Assembly: GCA_003105265.1 (NCBI GenBank)
Contig: PQAP01000001.1
Span: forward strand, 21,203-54,089
DNA: 32,887 nt
Direction: 5' to 3'
Source: a candidate division GN15 bacterium
GTDB lineage: Bacteria; Zixibacteria; MSB-5A5; GN15; FEB-12
Within the stretch, counting starts at the first letter, position 1. Every line of letters begins with the position of its first letter. The notes under the pieces were generated by a model. That model searched no databases, was not told the DNA's origin, and saw only the letters and a program-made list of their open reading frames with translations. Positions 1 through 7,786 of this stretch are shown in pieces. Both the position numbers and the translations under genes were made by a program.

Positions 1-1
1 C

Positions 2-2197
2 GAAGCGGTCATCCGGACCGATCTCAACGAACTGGTTCACTCCCTGGCCGCGGAGCTGGCAATGGCCTGCAAGAAAATGGCCATCTACAGTCAGGATCAT
101 CCGGTCGGCCGGCGGTCTCTGGAAAAGCCGTTTCTGCTGTTCGGCAAGCTGTTTGGTTTCCGGAAGTACGTATCGATAGCTGTGCACCGCGGCAATCTCT
201 ACATCTGCAACATCTGTCTCAAAGAAGCTGTCTATTACTCCCCGATCGTGCAGGCGATGCAGGTGCTGGATATCAGCGCGCTGCTGTTCGAGAGTTCCAT
301 GTCGATCCGCGATTTCAGCATATTCGTTCAGCGCTTCGTTAAGCGGGTGCGTCCTGATGATCCCGAATACGACCTGGCCGAATACCTCAAGAAGAATCGA
401 ATTCTCAGCATCCAGGTGAACTCGGAGCCGGCATTCAAGCTGATCGAAAACCAACGGCAGTACCGCGGCGAAGTCGACGATGATTTCTCCGTCCGCCGCC
501 TGGCGCTTGACCAGATAGGCAACGACCTGACCGCTCTGGCCCGGTTGGGCGACATGCGCGATGACCAGTTTGTCACCGCCGGAATCGATTTTGATCCGGC
601 CATCGTCCGGTATCTCTTGCCCGAGAAGGTTGCCTCGATCCGCCCGACCGTGTTTCGCCGCGAACTTGAAATGATCGCGGACGGTATCCGCAACAATACC
701 CGGCCGGGAGAACAGATCGATTCAGCGGTTCAGACCTATATGTCGCTTTTCAAGCTGGTCAACCTCCATCCGGACAAGGAGCGCATCATCGAGAACCTCG
801 ACTCCGATTTCGGAGCGGCCGCTTCTCAGCAAAGAGACCGGATCGGCGATGTGACCAGCACGACCGGCGCGATCAAGACCAATGTCATCAGCCAGATCGA
901 CAGCGTGATTGCCGACATCTTTTCGCTGTCCAACCTTGAATGCGATTCGGCAAGCTTCTCCGACAGCTTCGAACGGTTGCTCAAGACCGGTCTCCGGGGA
1001 AAAGCCGAGGAAGTTCTGCAGCAGTTGATGGAGTACCTGCGGGATGCCAATCCGGGGTATCGCCAGAAAGCGCTCAGTTTGCTGATCGATGCCATCGGCC
1101 AGATCAATATGGACTCGGATGAGCGCCTGCTTGAATTGGTTGCCGCCGATGTGGTCGCACAGATCTCCAATCGCCGCGAGACCTACGAATACTCGGAACT
1201 GGTCGCTAGAGTCTGCGATCGCTGTCTGGTGGAACGACGCTACGACCTGATCGCCGATCTCGCTGGAGCCATGGCTTCACGCCGGCATATGGAGGGAGAT
1301 GTCTCTACGTATGACTCCATGGCGGTGAAGAAGGCATTGCAGACGCTCAATCGCCGTGAAGTGATCGACCGCCTGGTTGACGACCTCTTCAAATCCGACT
1401 TCGAGACCGCCGGCAAGATCAAGCAGATCCTGGTGGCGCTGGCGTCCGAGGAAGTGGCGCTCGTACTCGCGCAGGTGGTGGCTCACCCGACCCGCCAGGT
1501 CCGACAGCAGTCGCTTCGCGTGCTGGCCGAACTCGGCAAAGCGGCGCTGAAAGTCTTCTCGCGAATTATCAACGACGACGAATGGTTCGCCCGCGACGCC
1601 TCCCGGCAGGAATTGCCGGACGCCAAGTGGTACGTCGTGCGCAACTCGATCTTTGTCCTCGGCTCCCTCAAGGATCCCGAAGCCGTCCTGCCGCTACGGC
1701 TCAGAACCAGCGATCCCGATATCCGCGTCAGACGTGAAATCGTCAGCGCGCTCGAGAAGATCGGCGGTGAGGAAGCGGTCGATTTGCTGGTACTCATGGC
1801 CGAGGATCTGGCGCGTGAGATACGCGAAAGCGCGATTGCGGCAATCGGTGTCCTCGGGACTGCGGATGTCGTGCCGCTCCTGGTCGACCTGGCCAAACGA
1901 GGAGAGTCCGAGACCGTCAAGCTTATCGGCGTGCTCGGGAAGCTGGGAGGACAGGAGGCGCGTGACTTCCTCTGTCACCTGCTGGAAGACGAATATGAGT
2001 TGACCGCCATAGCCGCGGGCGGGGTATCGAAAGATGATCTCAGATTGGCCGCTGTGAGGGCTTTAGGGACGATTGGAGACACGATGGCGATCGAAAGGAT
2101 CAGAAACTACCAGGCCAACCTCCCGGCCGCCCACAAGCTCTTCTTCAAGAATTCGCCGGTCAACAAGGCCATAGCCGACATTCTCAGCCGCCACTGA
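2..2197 (+). CDS. HEAT-repeat protein, 5'-truncated by window edge
   Basis: The reading frame is open from base 2, and the residues before the first in-frame ATG (position 62) read as protein continuous with what follows. The real start therefore probably lies upstream and this is a partial gene. The visible part is over 700 residues, soluble, with no signal peptide or membrane segment. The C-terminal third (about nt 1430-2150) shows repeated helical pairs of HEAT/PBS-lyase type, with motifs such as VRQQSLRVLAELG, VRREIVSALEKIGG and IRESAIAAIGVLG. Such repeats form a protein-binding solenoid. The N-terminal half is helical and not assigned to a family. Function is unknown; a scaffold or regulatory adaptor is the usual guess for this architecture. 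It ends in a hairpin and converges on lgt. Confidence 0.8.
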   Translation, partial: EAVIRTDLNELVHSLAAELAMACKKMAIYSQDHPVGRRSLEKPFLLFGKLFGFRKYVSIAVHRGNLYICNICLKEAVYYSPIVQAMQVLDISALLFESSMSIRDFSIFVQRFVKRVRPDDPEYDLAEYLKKNRILSIQVNSEPAFKLIENQRQYRGEVDDDFSVRRLALDQIGNDLTALARLGDMRDDQFVTAGIDFDPAIVRYLLPEKVASIRPTVFRRELEMIADGIRNNTRPGEQIDSAVQTYMSLFKLVNLHPDKERIIENLDSDFGAAASQQRDRIGDVTSTTGAIKTNVISQIDSVIADIFSLSNLECDSASFSDSFERLLKTGLRGKAEEVLQQLMEYLRDANPGYRQKALSLLIDAIGQINMDSDERLLELVAADVVAQISNRRETYEYSELVARVCDRCLVERRYDLIADLAGAMASRRHMEGDVSTYDSMAVKKALQTLNRREVIDRLVDDLFKSDFETAGKIKQILVALASEEVALVLAQVVAHPTRQVRQQSLRVLAELGKAALKVFSRIINDDEWFARDASRQELPDAKWYVVRNSIFVLGSLKDPEAVLPLRLRTSDPDIRVRREIVSALEKIGGEEAVDLLVLMAEDLAREIRESAIAAIGVLGTADVVPLLVDLAKRGESETVKLIGVLGKLGGQEARDFLCHLLEDEYELTAIAAGGVSKDDLRLAAVRALGTIGDTMAIERIRNYQANLPAAHKLFFKNSPVNKAIADILSRH

Positions 2198-2236
2198 CGC
2201 CTATAATCCGGCGTCAGCGCCCGCCGGGCCATTTTT
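2194..2236 (+). terminator. Stem-loop at the end of the HEAT-repeat gene
   Basis: A perfect 8-bp stem, CTGACGCC (2194-2201) with GGCGTCAG (2210-2217) around an 8-nt loop, overlaps the stop codon. A short GC-rich GCCC/GGGC element and a run of five T follow. This fits a Rho-independent terminator for the upstream gene, although the T-run follows the second, weaker hairpin. Confidence 0.5.
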
Positions 2237-2458
2237 CTCTCCGATCTGCGTAGGTGGACAGCCCTTAATCATGCCCAAGACCTTGACCTAACATTGGGTT
2301 GTCACGTACTGGTTTAGATATGGCTCGTATCCTATTGTGACGCAATAGAATAACGAGCGACCAACTCGGCGCAGTCTTCTACTGTCGGACAGGAAGGCCG
2401 GCCAGATACGATTGAACAGTTCACGGAGACAGCCGGCGCAGACGCGGCTGGGTGTTTT
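2198..2458. other. Intergenic region between convergent genes, with a composite hairpin
   Basis: No coding potential was recognised. Besides the hairpin at the 5' edge, it holds a composite inverted repeat at 2323-2358: an outer stem GCTCGT/ACGAGC and an inner stem CTATTG/CAATAG, with a TGACG loop. Near the lgt end, CAGCCG (2430-2435) pairs with CGGCTG (2445-2450) and is followed by GGTG and five T, which could be a plus-strand terminator. A structured 3' UTR or a small RNA is possible but unproven. Confidence 0.5.
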
Positions 2459-2459
2459 T
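2430..2459 (+). terminator. Candidate Rho-independent terminator facing lgt
   Basis: CAGCCG and CGGCTG form a 6-bp stem with a 9-nt loop, followed by GGTG and a T5 run. It would stop plus-strand transcription running from the HEAT-repeat gene into the convergent lgt gene. The stem is short and the T-run starts 4 nt after it, so support is moderate. Confidence 0.4.
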
Positions 2460-3280
2460 CATCCGGTCGTCACGCTTCGGGCTCGGACCGCCGCCCGCTG
2501 TCTTTGCACAATGTATATAGCCAGCCCGGTAACGAACAACCCCACCGAAATCACCTGGTTGTATGTGATGCTCATACCGCCAAGCGTGAACTTCATCTCG
2601 CTTTCGTAGTAGCGGACATCCTCGATGAGGAAGCGAAAGGTCGCTTCCGCCATAAACAGAAAGGCCACCAGTTGTCCGTTGAATTTCTTGCGCGGCAGCA
2701 TCCGGTTGAGAAACAGAAACAGGATCAGTCCATACAGCGAGCTGTACAGCTGAGTAGGATGGATATACTGGTTATGGAAAATATAATCCGGGATCGAGCC
2801 CTCAGGGAACTTGATTCCCCACGGCAAGGTAGTGGGGACGCCAAAACAACACCCGTTCAGGAAGCAGCCGATACGCGTAATCGCCAGCCCGATTCCGAGC
2901 GTGGGTGCGAAGTAATCAAACGTCTCCAGAATCGACAGCCCAGCGCGGCGACAGTACCAGATGGTCGCGGCCAGCGCCACCAGGACGCCACCGTACAGGT
3001 TCAGTCCCGCGATCCCGAACTGCCCTTCGTGGAACGGATTGATCGTGTTCAGCCAGTGTCCTGAGAATTCATCAAGATGAAAGATGACGTAGAACAACCG
3101 CGCTCCGACCACGCCGCCGAGGATCATGAGCGTGGCGATCGTCAGATACGGCTCAAACGACTTCTTGTCCCGTTCCACCACGTGCTTGATATACAGCACG
3201 CCGACGACAAAGGAAGCGGCCAGCATCAGGCCGTACGCGCGGACAGGAAACGATCCAATGTGAAAGAGTTCAGGATACAT
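2459..3280 (-). CDS. lgt: Prolipoprotein diacylglyceryl transferase
   Basis: Lgt moves a diacylglyceryl group from phosphatidylglycerol to the lipobox cysteine of prolipoproteins in the inner membrane, the first step of lipoprotein maturation. The 273-residue polytopic protein begins MYPELFHIGSFPVRAYGL, typical for the family. It has the signature region RIGCFLNGCCFG with the Cys-rich variant common in FCB bacteria, a GLNLYGGVL segment and the HPTQLYSSLYG motif. The frame extends 29 codons upstream to 3367, but those codons lie inside the PAP2 gene and do not look like Lgt, so the ATG at 3280 was chosen. This start overlaps the 3' end of the PAP2 gene by 11 bp, implying translational coupling. 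Its substrates include the lipoproteins encoded elsewhere in this window. Confidence 0.93.
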   Translation of the reverse strand: MYPELFHIGSFPVRAYGLMLAASFVVGVLYIKHVVERDKKSFEPYLTIATLMILGGVVGARLFYVIFHLDEFSGHWLNTINPFHEGQFGIAGLNLYGGVLVALAATIWYCRRAGLSILETFDYFAPTLGIGLAITRIGCFLNGCCFGVPTTLPWGIKFPEGSIPDYIFHNQYIHPTQLYSSLYGLILFLFLNRMLPRKKFNGQLVAFLFMAEATFRFLIEDVRYYESEMKFTLGGMSITYNQVISVGLFVTGLAIYIVQRQRAAVRARSVTTG

Positions 3281-4187
3281 GTTCGACACCCAATGAATGA
3301 TAGGCGACCGGGTTGGGCCGCCGTTTAATCCAGCGATCATAGCGCCGGTCGACCAGGATGATCGCACCGACCCCGATCAGTGCCCCCACGACAACATCGG
3401 AGGCATAGTGAAAGCGCCCCCAGACCGTGCCGATCGCCAGTCCAATAACCACCGGTACGAGCAGCCATCCGATCTTCCGACTTATTTTGAACGTGTACGC
3501 CAGCACGATGAGCCCTACCGCGACATGCGACGACGGCATACAGCCGCCGTGCACGGCGCCCCGGTCGATGGCAATGTTGACCAGCTTGCGAAAGAACGGC
3601 CCCTCGATCGGATGCAGGTACTGTCCGGCCAGATAATACCGCGGTCCCTCGATCGGATAGAGGAAGAACAGGAAGTACGATACGAAGAATGCGATGCAGG
3701 CGGCCGTAAGGAAGCGCCGGATCAATTCGTCCTTTCGCTTCAGGTACAGGTAAACCAGGAGCGCGGGAATCATCAGGTAATACGCAAAATATCCGGCCGA
3801 AAACAGCTCGTTCAGAAACGGGCTCAAATAGCTGCGGTCTATAACCAGTGACGGTTCAAACCCCAGCACCGAGTATTCGAACGACACCAGAGAAGAATCG
3901 AAAAATCTGTCGAACAGGAGAAACATCGTACCGCTCGTGGCGCGATAGAAGAAGGTGAACATGAGCGCCGGGTAGAGCAGCCGGATAAACCGTCGCCAGC
4001 CGGTTGGTGCTTCCCCCACATACCGGATCACAAGTGCGGCCACTGCGGCCATGGATGAATAGAAGATAATTTCGTACGTGTAGTTGCCGAGGGGCCGTCC
4101 CACCGCCAGAATCAGCAGGGTCATGAACAGGCAATAGCCGATCACCAGATAGTCATACGGCAAGAGGTGAAGGCGGCGATCGGTCAT
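3270..4187 (-). CDS. PAP2-superfamily membrane phosphatase/transferase
   Basis: A 305-residue integral membrane protein with multiple hydrophobic segments. It carries phosphatidic acid phosphatase type 2 motifs: MPSSH near residue 218 and GRFHYASD near residue 260, which supply the two active-site histidines. The segment YPIEGPRYY before PSSH resembles the Aur1/inositol-phosphotransferase-like branch more than the classical KxxxxxxRP motif of simple PAP2 lipid phosphatases. It probably acts on a lipid phosphate or transfers a phospho-headgroup at the inner membrane; the substrate cannot be read from sequence. Its ATG shares one base with the rsmI stop codon, and its 3' end overlaps lgt, so rsmI-PAP2-lgt form a tight operon. 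Confidence 0.85.
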   Translation of the reverse strand: MTDRRLHLLPYDYLVIGYCLFMTLLILAVGRPLGNYTYEIIFYSSMAAVAALVIRYVGEAPTGWRRFIRLLYPALMFTFFYRATSGTMFLLFDRFFDSSLVSFEYSVLGFEPSLVIDRSYLSPFLNELFSAGYFAYYLMIPALLVYLYLKRKDELIRRFLTAACIAFFVSYFLFFLYPIEGPRYYLAGQYLHPIEGPFFRKLVNIAIDRGAVHGGCMPSSHVAVGLIVLAYTFKISRKIGWLLVPVVIGLAIGTVWGRFHYASDVVVGALIGVGAIILVDRRYDRWIKRRPNPVAYHSLGVEHVS

Positions 4188-4912
4188 TAATCAGTGTCCT
4201 TGTCTGCAACGTCCTCGCGTGCGGGTTCGGTATTGCCGGCCACCACAAGGACAATCTCACCTTTAACCGTCGTACCGGCAATCTGTTCGAGAATATTATC
4301 GAGTGAGCCGCGGATGAATTGCTCGAATTTCTTGGATATCTCGCGCGCCAGACAGGCCTGGCGGTTCCCCAGCACCTCCCGCATGGCTGTCAGTGTCTGC
4401 ACCACGCGATGAGGCGATTCGTAGAATATCATCGTATGCCCGAACGAGGCCAGTTGCTCCAAACGCCTCCGCCGCGCTGACGATTTGTGCGAGAGAAACC
4501 CTTCGAACAGAAAGCGATCAGTCGGCAGTCCGGAGGCCGTCAGAGCCGGGATGAGCGCCGACGCTCCCGGGATCGGCACGATCTCAATGCCGTTTTCGAG
4601 GGCGGCGCGCACCACCCGGTAGGCCGGATCGGAAATTCCCGGCGAGCCGGCGTCGGTCACCACGGCCACCGATTGGCCCGCTTTCAAGCTCTCCAGCAAT
4701 CGTCCGGCGCGGCTCCGTTCGTTGAATTCGTGATACGAAATCAGCCGTTTTTTCAGTTCGAACTTTGCCAGCAGTCGGCCGCTTGTGCGGGTGTCCTCGC
4801 AGGCCACCAGGTCGACCGTCGCCAGCACCTCAAGCGCGCGAGGCGTCATGTCACCCAGATTGCCGATCGGCGTCGGCACCAGGTAAAGTTTGCCGCAGAC
4901 GGGAGTATCCAT
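4187..4912 (-). CDS. rsmI: 16S rRNA (cytidine-1402-2'-O)-methyltransferase RsmI
   Basis: RsmI methylates the ribose 2'-OH of C1402 in the 16S rRNA decoding centre using S-adenosylmethionine. The protein (about 241 residues) begins with KLYLVPTPIGNLGDMTPRAL, the TP-methylase signature. It continues with CEDTRTSGRLL, a VTDAGSPGISDP glycine-rich SAM loop, PIPGASA, and a late FYESPHR motif, all diagnostic for RsmI. The frame extends to an ATG at 4954, but a good minus-strand promoter sits at 4926-4954, inside that extension. The ATG at 4912 is therefore preferred and also matches family length. It heads the rsmI-PAP2-lgt operon and is divergent from ssb. Confidence 0.92.
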   Translation of the reverse strand: MDTPVCGKLYLVPTPIGNLGDMTPRALEVLATVDLVACEDTRTSGRLLAKFELKKRLISYHEFNERSRAGRLLESLKAGQSVAVVTDAGSPGISDPAYRVVRAALENGIEIVPIPGASALIPALTASGLPTDRFLFEGFLSHKSSARRRRLEQLASFGHTMIFYESPHRVVQTLTAMREVLGNRQACLAREISKKFEQFIRGSLDNILEQIAGTTVKGEIVLVVAGNTEPAREDVADKDTD

Positions 4913-4925
4913 ACCAGATATGCTC

Positions 4926-4954
4926 ACTATAGCCGGAATCGATATCACATTCAA
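4926..4954 (-). promoter_or_regulatory. Sigma70-type promoter of rsmI
   Basis: Read on the minus strand: a -35 box TTGAAT (4949-4954), a 17-bp spacer and a -10 box TATAGT (4926-4931). Transcription would begin about 7 nt before the ATG at 4912, giving a very short leader. Confidence 0.55.
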
Positions 4955-4974
4955 GCTAATATTGGCCCGTACCC

Positions 4975-5003
4975 TTGACAGCCGTTCGCACGGTCCGTAT
5001 CAT
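4975..5003 (+). promoter_or_regulatory. Sigma70-type promoter of ssb
   Basis: A consensus -35 TTGACA (4975-4980), 17-bp spacer and -10 TATCAT (4998-5003). It lies 29 bp before the ssb ATG at 5032 and inside the longer in-frame ORF, which argues against the upstream start at 4975. Confidence 0.65.
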
Positions 5004-5031
5004 TGCGCGGTTAATCACAGGGAAGGATAAT

Positions 5032-5442
5032 ATGAGCGTCAACAAAGCAATACTGATTGGCAATTTGGGCAAAGACCCGGATCTCCGCTACACCCCCGGA
5101 GGGCGGGCAGTCGCCTCGTTCTCACTGGCCACTAAAGATCAGTGGACCGGTCAGGACGGCGAAAAGAAAGAGTCCACCATCTGGCACAATATCGTCTGCT
5201 GGGGCAAGACCGCCGAACTGGCCAAGGAGTATCTCCGCAAGGGCCGACAGGTGTATATCGAGGGTCGTATTGTCAATCGGAGCTACGACGACAAAGACGG
5301 TAACAAGCGCTATGTCTCCGAGATTGTGGTGCAGACTCTGCAGTTCCTGGGAAGTAAGCCGACGGGCGAAACTGGCGCGGCGGAACCGGAGGGGGCGCAG
5401 GCGGAGAACCGTCAGGGCGAAGACGACGACCTTCCGTTCTGA
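5032..5442 (+). CDS. ssb: Single-stranded DNA-binding protein
   Basis: SSB coats single-stranded DNA during replication, recombination and repair and recruits partner enzymes through its acidic tail. The 136-residue product starts MSVNKAILIGNLGKDPDLRYTP, the standard N-terminus. It contains the OB-fold with YIEGRIVNRSYDDKDG, and ends in the acidic DDDLPF tip preceded by a short Glu/Gln/Ala-rich linker. A GGGAAGG ribosome-binding site precedes the ATG at 5032. The in-frame extension to 4975 overlaps the promoter and is rejected. Length and tip are normal for a homotetrameric bacterial SSB. A hairpin follows the gene. Confidence 0.96.
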   Translation: MSVNKAILIGNLGKDPDLRYTPGGRAVASFSLATKDQWTGQDGEKKESTIWHNIVCWGKTAELAKEYLRKGRQVYIEGRIVNRSYDDKDGNKRYVSEIVVQTLQFLGSKPTGETGAAEPEGAQAENRQGEDDDLPF

Positions 5443-5453
5443 TCAAGTTTTGC

Positions 5454-5481
5454 GCAGGACAACCCTAACCGGCTGTCCTGC
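5454..5481 (+). terminator. Stem-loop after ssb
   Basis: GCAGGACA (5454-5461) and TGTCCTGC (5474-5481) form a perfect 8-bp stem with a 12-nt loop 12 nt after the ssb stop. There is no T-run, so it may be a 3'-end stabiliser or a weak/Rho-assisted terminator. Confidence 0.4.
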
Positions 5482-5613
5482 CTGCGGCCATGGTTGATTG
5501 ATTTATCCGCTGCCTATTCCAAATTCTCTACTAATCATTCCGCCCCTTTCATCCGAACACGATATACAGTGAAAGCTGTTTCGATCTGAAACACACTGAC
5601 TGGAGCAGGTTAT

Positions 5614-6195
5614 ATGTCTCATGTCGCGGCTCTTAATCCACCCGCTGAATCGGCCCGTTCGACGCGAGCAGATCTGTATCTGCGCGCGGCGATTCTGCTG
5701 ATGGCCTCGATTATCATCTGCGCGACGCTCATCATCCGGTACACCGACTGGCAGGCCGGAAGCTTCATGGCGGAGTTTTCGTCACTGCTGGAACTGGGAA
5801 TAAATACGCTGCTGCCGTACATGATCTCGGCGGTCGTGGCGGCGATAACGGCTGTGGCCATCATGGCCATGCTGTCCGCGCGACCGACTGTGGATCCGCC
5901 GAACCGGATTGTCGAACGGCTGCGGCGCCTGGTCGACGGTGACCTGTCGACCCGCGTCAGCATCAACGCCGAAGGGAGCTTGCGCGAAGTATCATACGAG
6001 TTGAACCGCGCAGTGACGACCCTCAACCTTCAGGTGACAAAAATCAAACTGCTCAACCGTCAGCAGTGGCAGTCGCTGTGCGAGATTCGCTCGGCGGTCG
6101 AAGCGCAGAACCTTCCGGAAGCTATGCGGCATATCCAAAATATGGAGCAGAATTGGACGCGGATCGCGGAAGTGGAGAAATCGCTGAATACGTGA
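5614..6195 (+). CDS. Two-TM membrane protein with C-terminal HAMP domain, no output domain
   Basis: The 193-residue product has a short N-terminus, TM1 around residues 22-45, a brief loop, TM2 around residues 66-90, then a HAMP-like region. The HAMP core is VERLRRLVDGDLSTRVSI with a following SLREVSYELNRAVTTL helix. About 45 helical residues follow, with no histidine-kinase, methyl-accepting or cyclase domain. HAMP modules normally pass a signal from a membrane sensor to an output domain, so here they may dimerise with or regulate another protein; this is inference. The start has a GGAG site 8 nt upstream and an adjacent GTTTC/GAAAC inverted repeat (5578-5592). It converges on lpxD with 7 bp between stops. 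Confidence 0.8.
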   Translation: MSHVAALNPPAESARSTRADLYLRAAILLMASIIICATLIIRYTDWQAGSFMAEFSSLLELGINTLLPYMISAVVAAITAVAIMAMLSARPTVDPPNRIVERLRRLVDGDLSTRVSINAEGSLREVSYELNRAVTTLNLQVTKIKLLNRQQWQSLCEIRSAVEAQNLPEAMRHIQNMEQNWTRIAEVEKSLNT

Positions 6196-6202
6196 GGGAG
6201 AG

Positions 6203-7231
6203 CTATCGCTCGCTCTCGAGCTTCTTGACCCGCTTGAGCAACTCCGGCAGGCGGCGGAGTGCGGCCTCGATCCGCTTCGATTCCATGATCTCGCGAGCGG
6301 GATATCCAAAATACTTTTCACCCGCCGGAATCGAATGAGAGACCCCGGATTGTGCGCCTACCTGAACTCCTGCACCCAGCTCGATGTGTCCGACCAGACC
6401 AACCTGTCCAGCAAGCACGACGTAATTGCCCAGTTTAGTTGAGCCGGAGATGCCGACCTGAGAGACAATAAGGCAATGCTCACCGATCTCGACATTGTGC
6501 GCGATCTGCACGAGATTGTCGATCTTGGTGCCGCGACCGATTCTGGTCGGCCCAAGCGCGCCGCGATCAATAGTCGTGTTGGCGCCGATTTCGACGTCGC
6601 TGCCAATCTCGACCCAGCCGATTTGCCTGATCTTCTTGTGTCCAGCTTCAGAATGCGCAAAGCCGAAACCGTCCGAGCCGATCACCGCGCCGCTGTGGAT
6701 GATAACATTATCACCAATCTTGGTTCTGTGCAGGATGCGGACGCCGGGATGGATCAGGCAGTTGCGGCCAATTGTGACATCGCGGCCCACGTAGACCGAG
6801 GAGACCAGCTTCGTGCCTTCGCCGATTTTTGCGCCGCGACCGACATGGCACAGTGCGCCGACGGCACAGCCGTCCGCGATTGACGCACCGTTTTCGACTA
6901 TCGCCTGTGGACTTATCCCGGGTTCCACGAGCACCGGTTCGGCATAAAGCAGATCGATAACCTTCGCAAATATCAGGTAGGGGTTCCGGTGGCGAATCAC
7001 CGGTATGCGGCTGCAGTCCGACTGCATGTCGAGCACCAGCGCTCCTGCTCCGGTGGTAGCGACAAATTTGGCGTAGCGGGGATTGGCGACAAAACTGATG
7101 TCGGAAGAACCGGCGCTCTCGATCGGAGCCGCGCCGGTTATCTGGATGGAACCGTCACCGCACAAGGTCGCATTGACCGCCGCGGCGATGTCGGCAAGCG
7201 ACAGCGTCCTGCTATTTGTCGAGCCGCTCAA
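6203..7231 (-). CDS. lpxD: UDP-3-O-acylglucosamine N-acyltransferase LpxD
   Basis: LpxD adds the second, N-linked acyl chain to UDP-3-O-acylglucosamine in the cytoplasm, a committed step of lipid A synthesis. The protein has an N-terminal uridine-binding domain ([15 protein letters not shown]...[11 protein letters not shown]) and a long left-handed beta-helix of hexapeptide repeats such as [13 protein letters not shown] and [14 protein letters not shown]. The conserved [12 protein letters not shown] carries the likely catalytic His, and a C-terminal helix follows. The only in-frame ATG (7339) lies deep inside skp and would add a 36-residue non-family extension. The TTG at 7231, overlapping the skp end by 20 bp, gives 342 residues, normal for LpxD, but lacks a strong ribosome-binding site. 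The start is uncertain; the identity is not. Confidence 0.92.
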   Translation of the reverse strand: MSGSTNSRTLSLADIAAAVNATLCGDGSIQITGAAPIESAGSSDISFVANPRYAKFVATTGAGALVLDMQSDCSRIPVIRHRNPYLIFAKVIDLLYAEPVLVEPGISPQAIVENGASIADGCAVGALCHVGRGAKIGEGTKLVSSVYVGRDVTIGRNCLIHPGVRILHRTKIGDNVIIHSGAVIGSDGFGFAHSEAGHKKIRQIGWVEIGSDVEIGANTTIDRGALGPTRIGRGTKIDNLVQIAHNVEIGEHCLIVSQVGISGSTKLGNYVVLAGQVGLVGHIELGAGVQVGAQSGVSHSIPAGEKYFGYPAREIMESKRIEAALRRLPELLKRVKKLESER

Positions 7232-7751
7232 GGTATTCAAGCACTTTCTGCGTGACGTCGAGGGAAGGCCTGATATAACCAAGGTTGCTCTGCATGGTGA
7301 AGATGACGTCGTACCCGCCGTCGTTGGCGACCGCTTCAATGGCTTTGCGGATGTTTTCGGTCAGCGGCGCGAGCAGTTCATCCTGCTTTTTTTCGGCGGT
7401 CCCGCCGGGTCCGTAAATCTGCCGGGTGTAGGCATCGAGCGCTTCCTGCTTGGTGCGGATGGCCGCTTCGCGCTCTTTCTTCTTCTCGTCAGACAGAATC
7501 AGCCGCTGCTTGTCGTAATCGGCGATCATGTCCTGCAGCTCCTGCTGCTTGCTCTGACCCTCAGTATCCCAGGCCTTCCGCTCGGTTTCCCAGAGATCGT
7601 TGGCGCGCTGCCACGCCTTATAGTTGCTCTGGATCGCCGTGTCGAGCACATATCCGATTTTCAGCGCCTGTGCATGGACGGTGGTGGTTGACACAAGGCC
7701 GGCGGCGACAAGGGTCAGCAACCCGATGAGGAATGGTTTCAAACTGCGCAT
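7212..7751 (-). CDS. skp: Periplasmic chaperone of the Skp/OmpH family
   Basis: Skp-type chaperones hold unfolded outer-membrane proteins in the periplasm and deliver them to the BAM complex. The 179-residue protein has a clear signal peptide ([19 protein letters not shown], cleavage near VHAQA). The mature N-terminal strand is [12 protein letters not shown], followed by a long charged coiled-coil region (about residues 45-120, Lys/Glu/Gln rich) and a C-terminal [14 protein letters not shown] strand typical of OmpH proteins. An AGGAGA site sits 9 nt before the ATG. It lies 35 bp downstream of bamA and overlaps lpxD, the conserved bamA-skp-lpxD order that couples OMP assembly to lipid A synthesis. 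Confidence 0.92.
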   Translation of the reverse strand: MRSLKPFLIGLLTLVAAGLVSTTTVHAQALKIGYVLDTAIQSNYKAWQRANDLWETERKAWDTEGQSKQQELQDMIADYDKQRLILSDEKKKEREAAIRTKQEALDAYTRQIYGPGGTAEKKQDELLAPLTENIRKAIEAVANDGGYDVIFTMQSNLGYIRPSLDVTQKVLEYLERLDK

Positions 7752-7786
7752 GGCAATCTATCTCCTGTTCTGATTCACAATTGACT

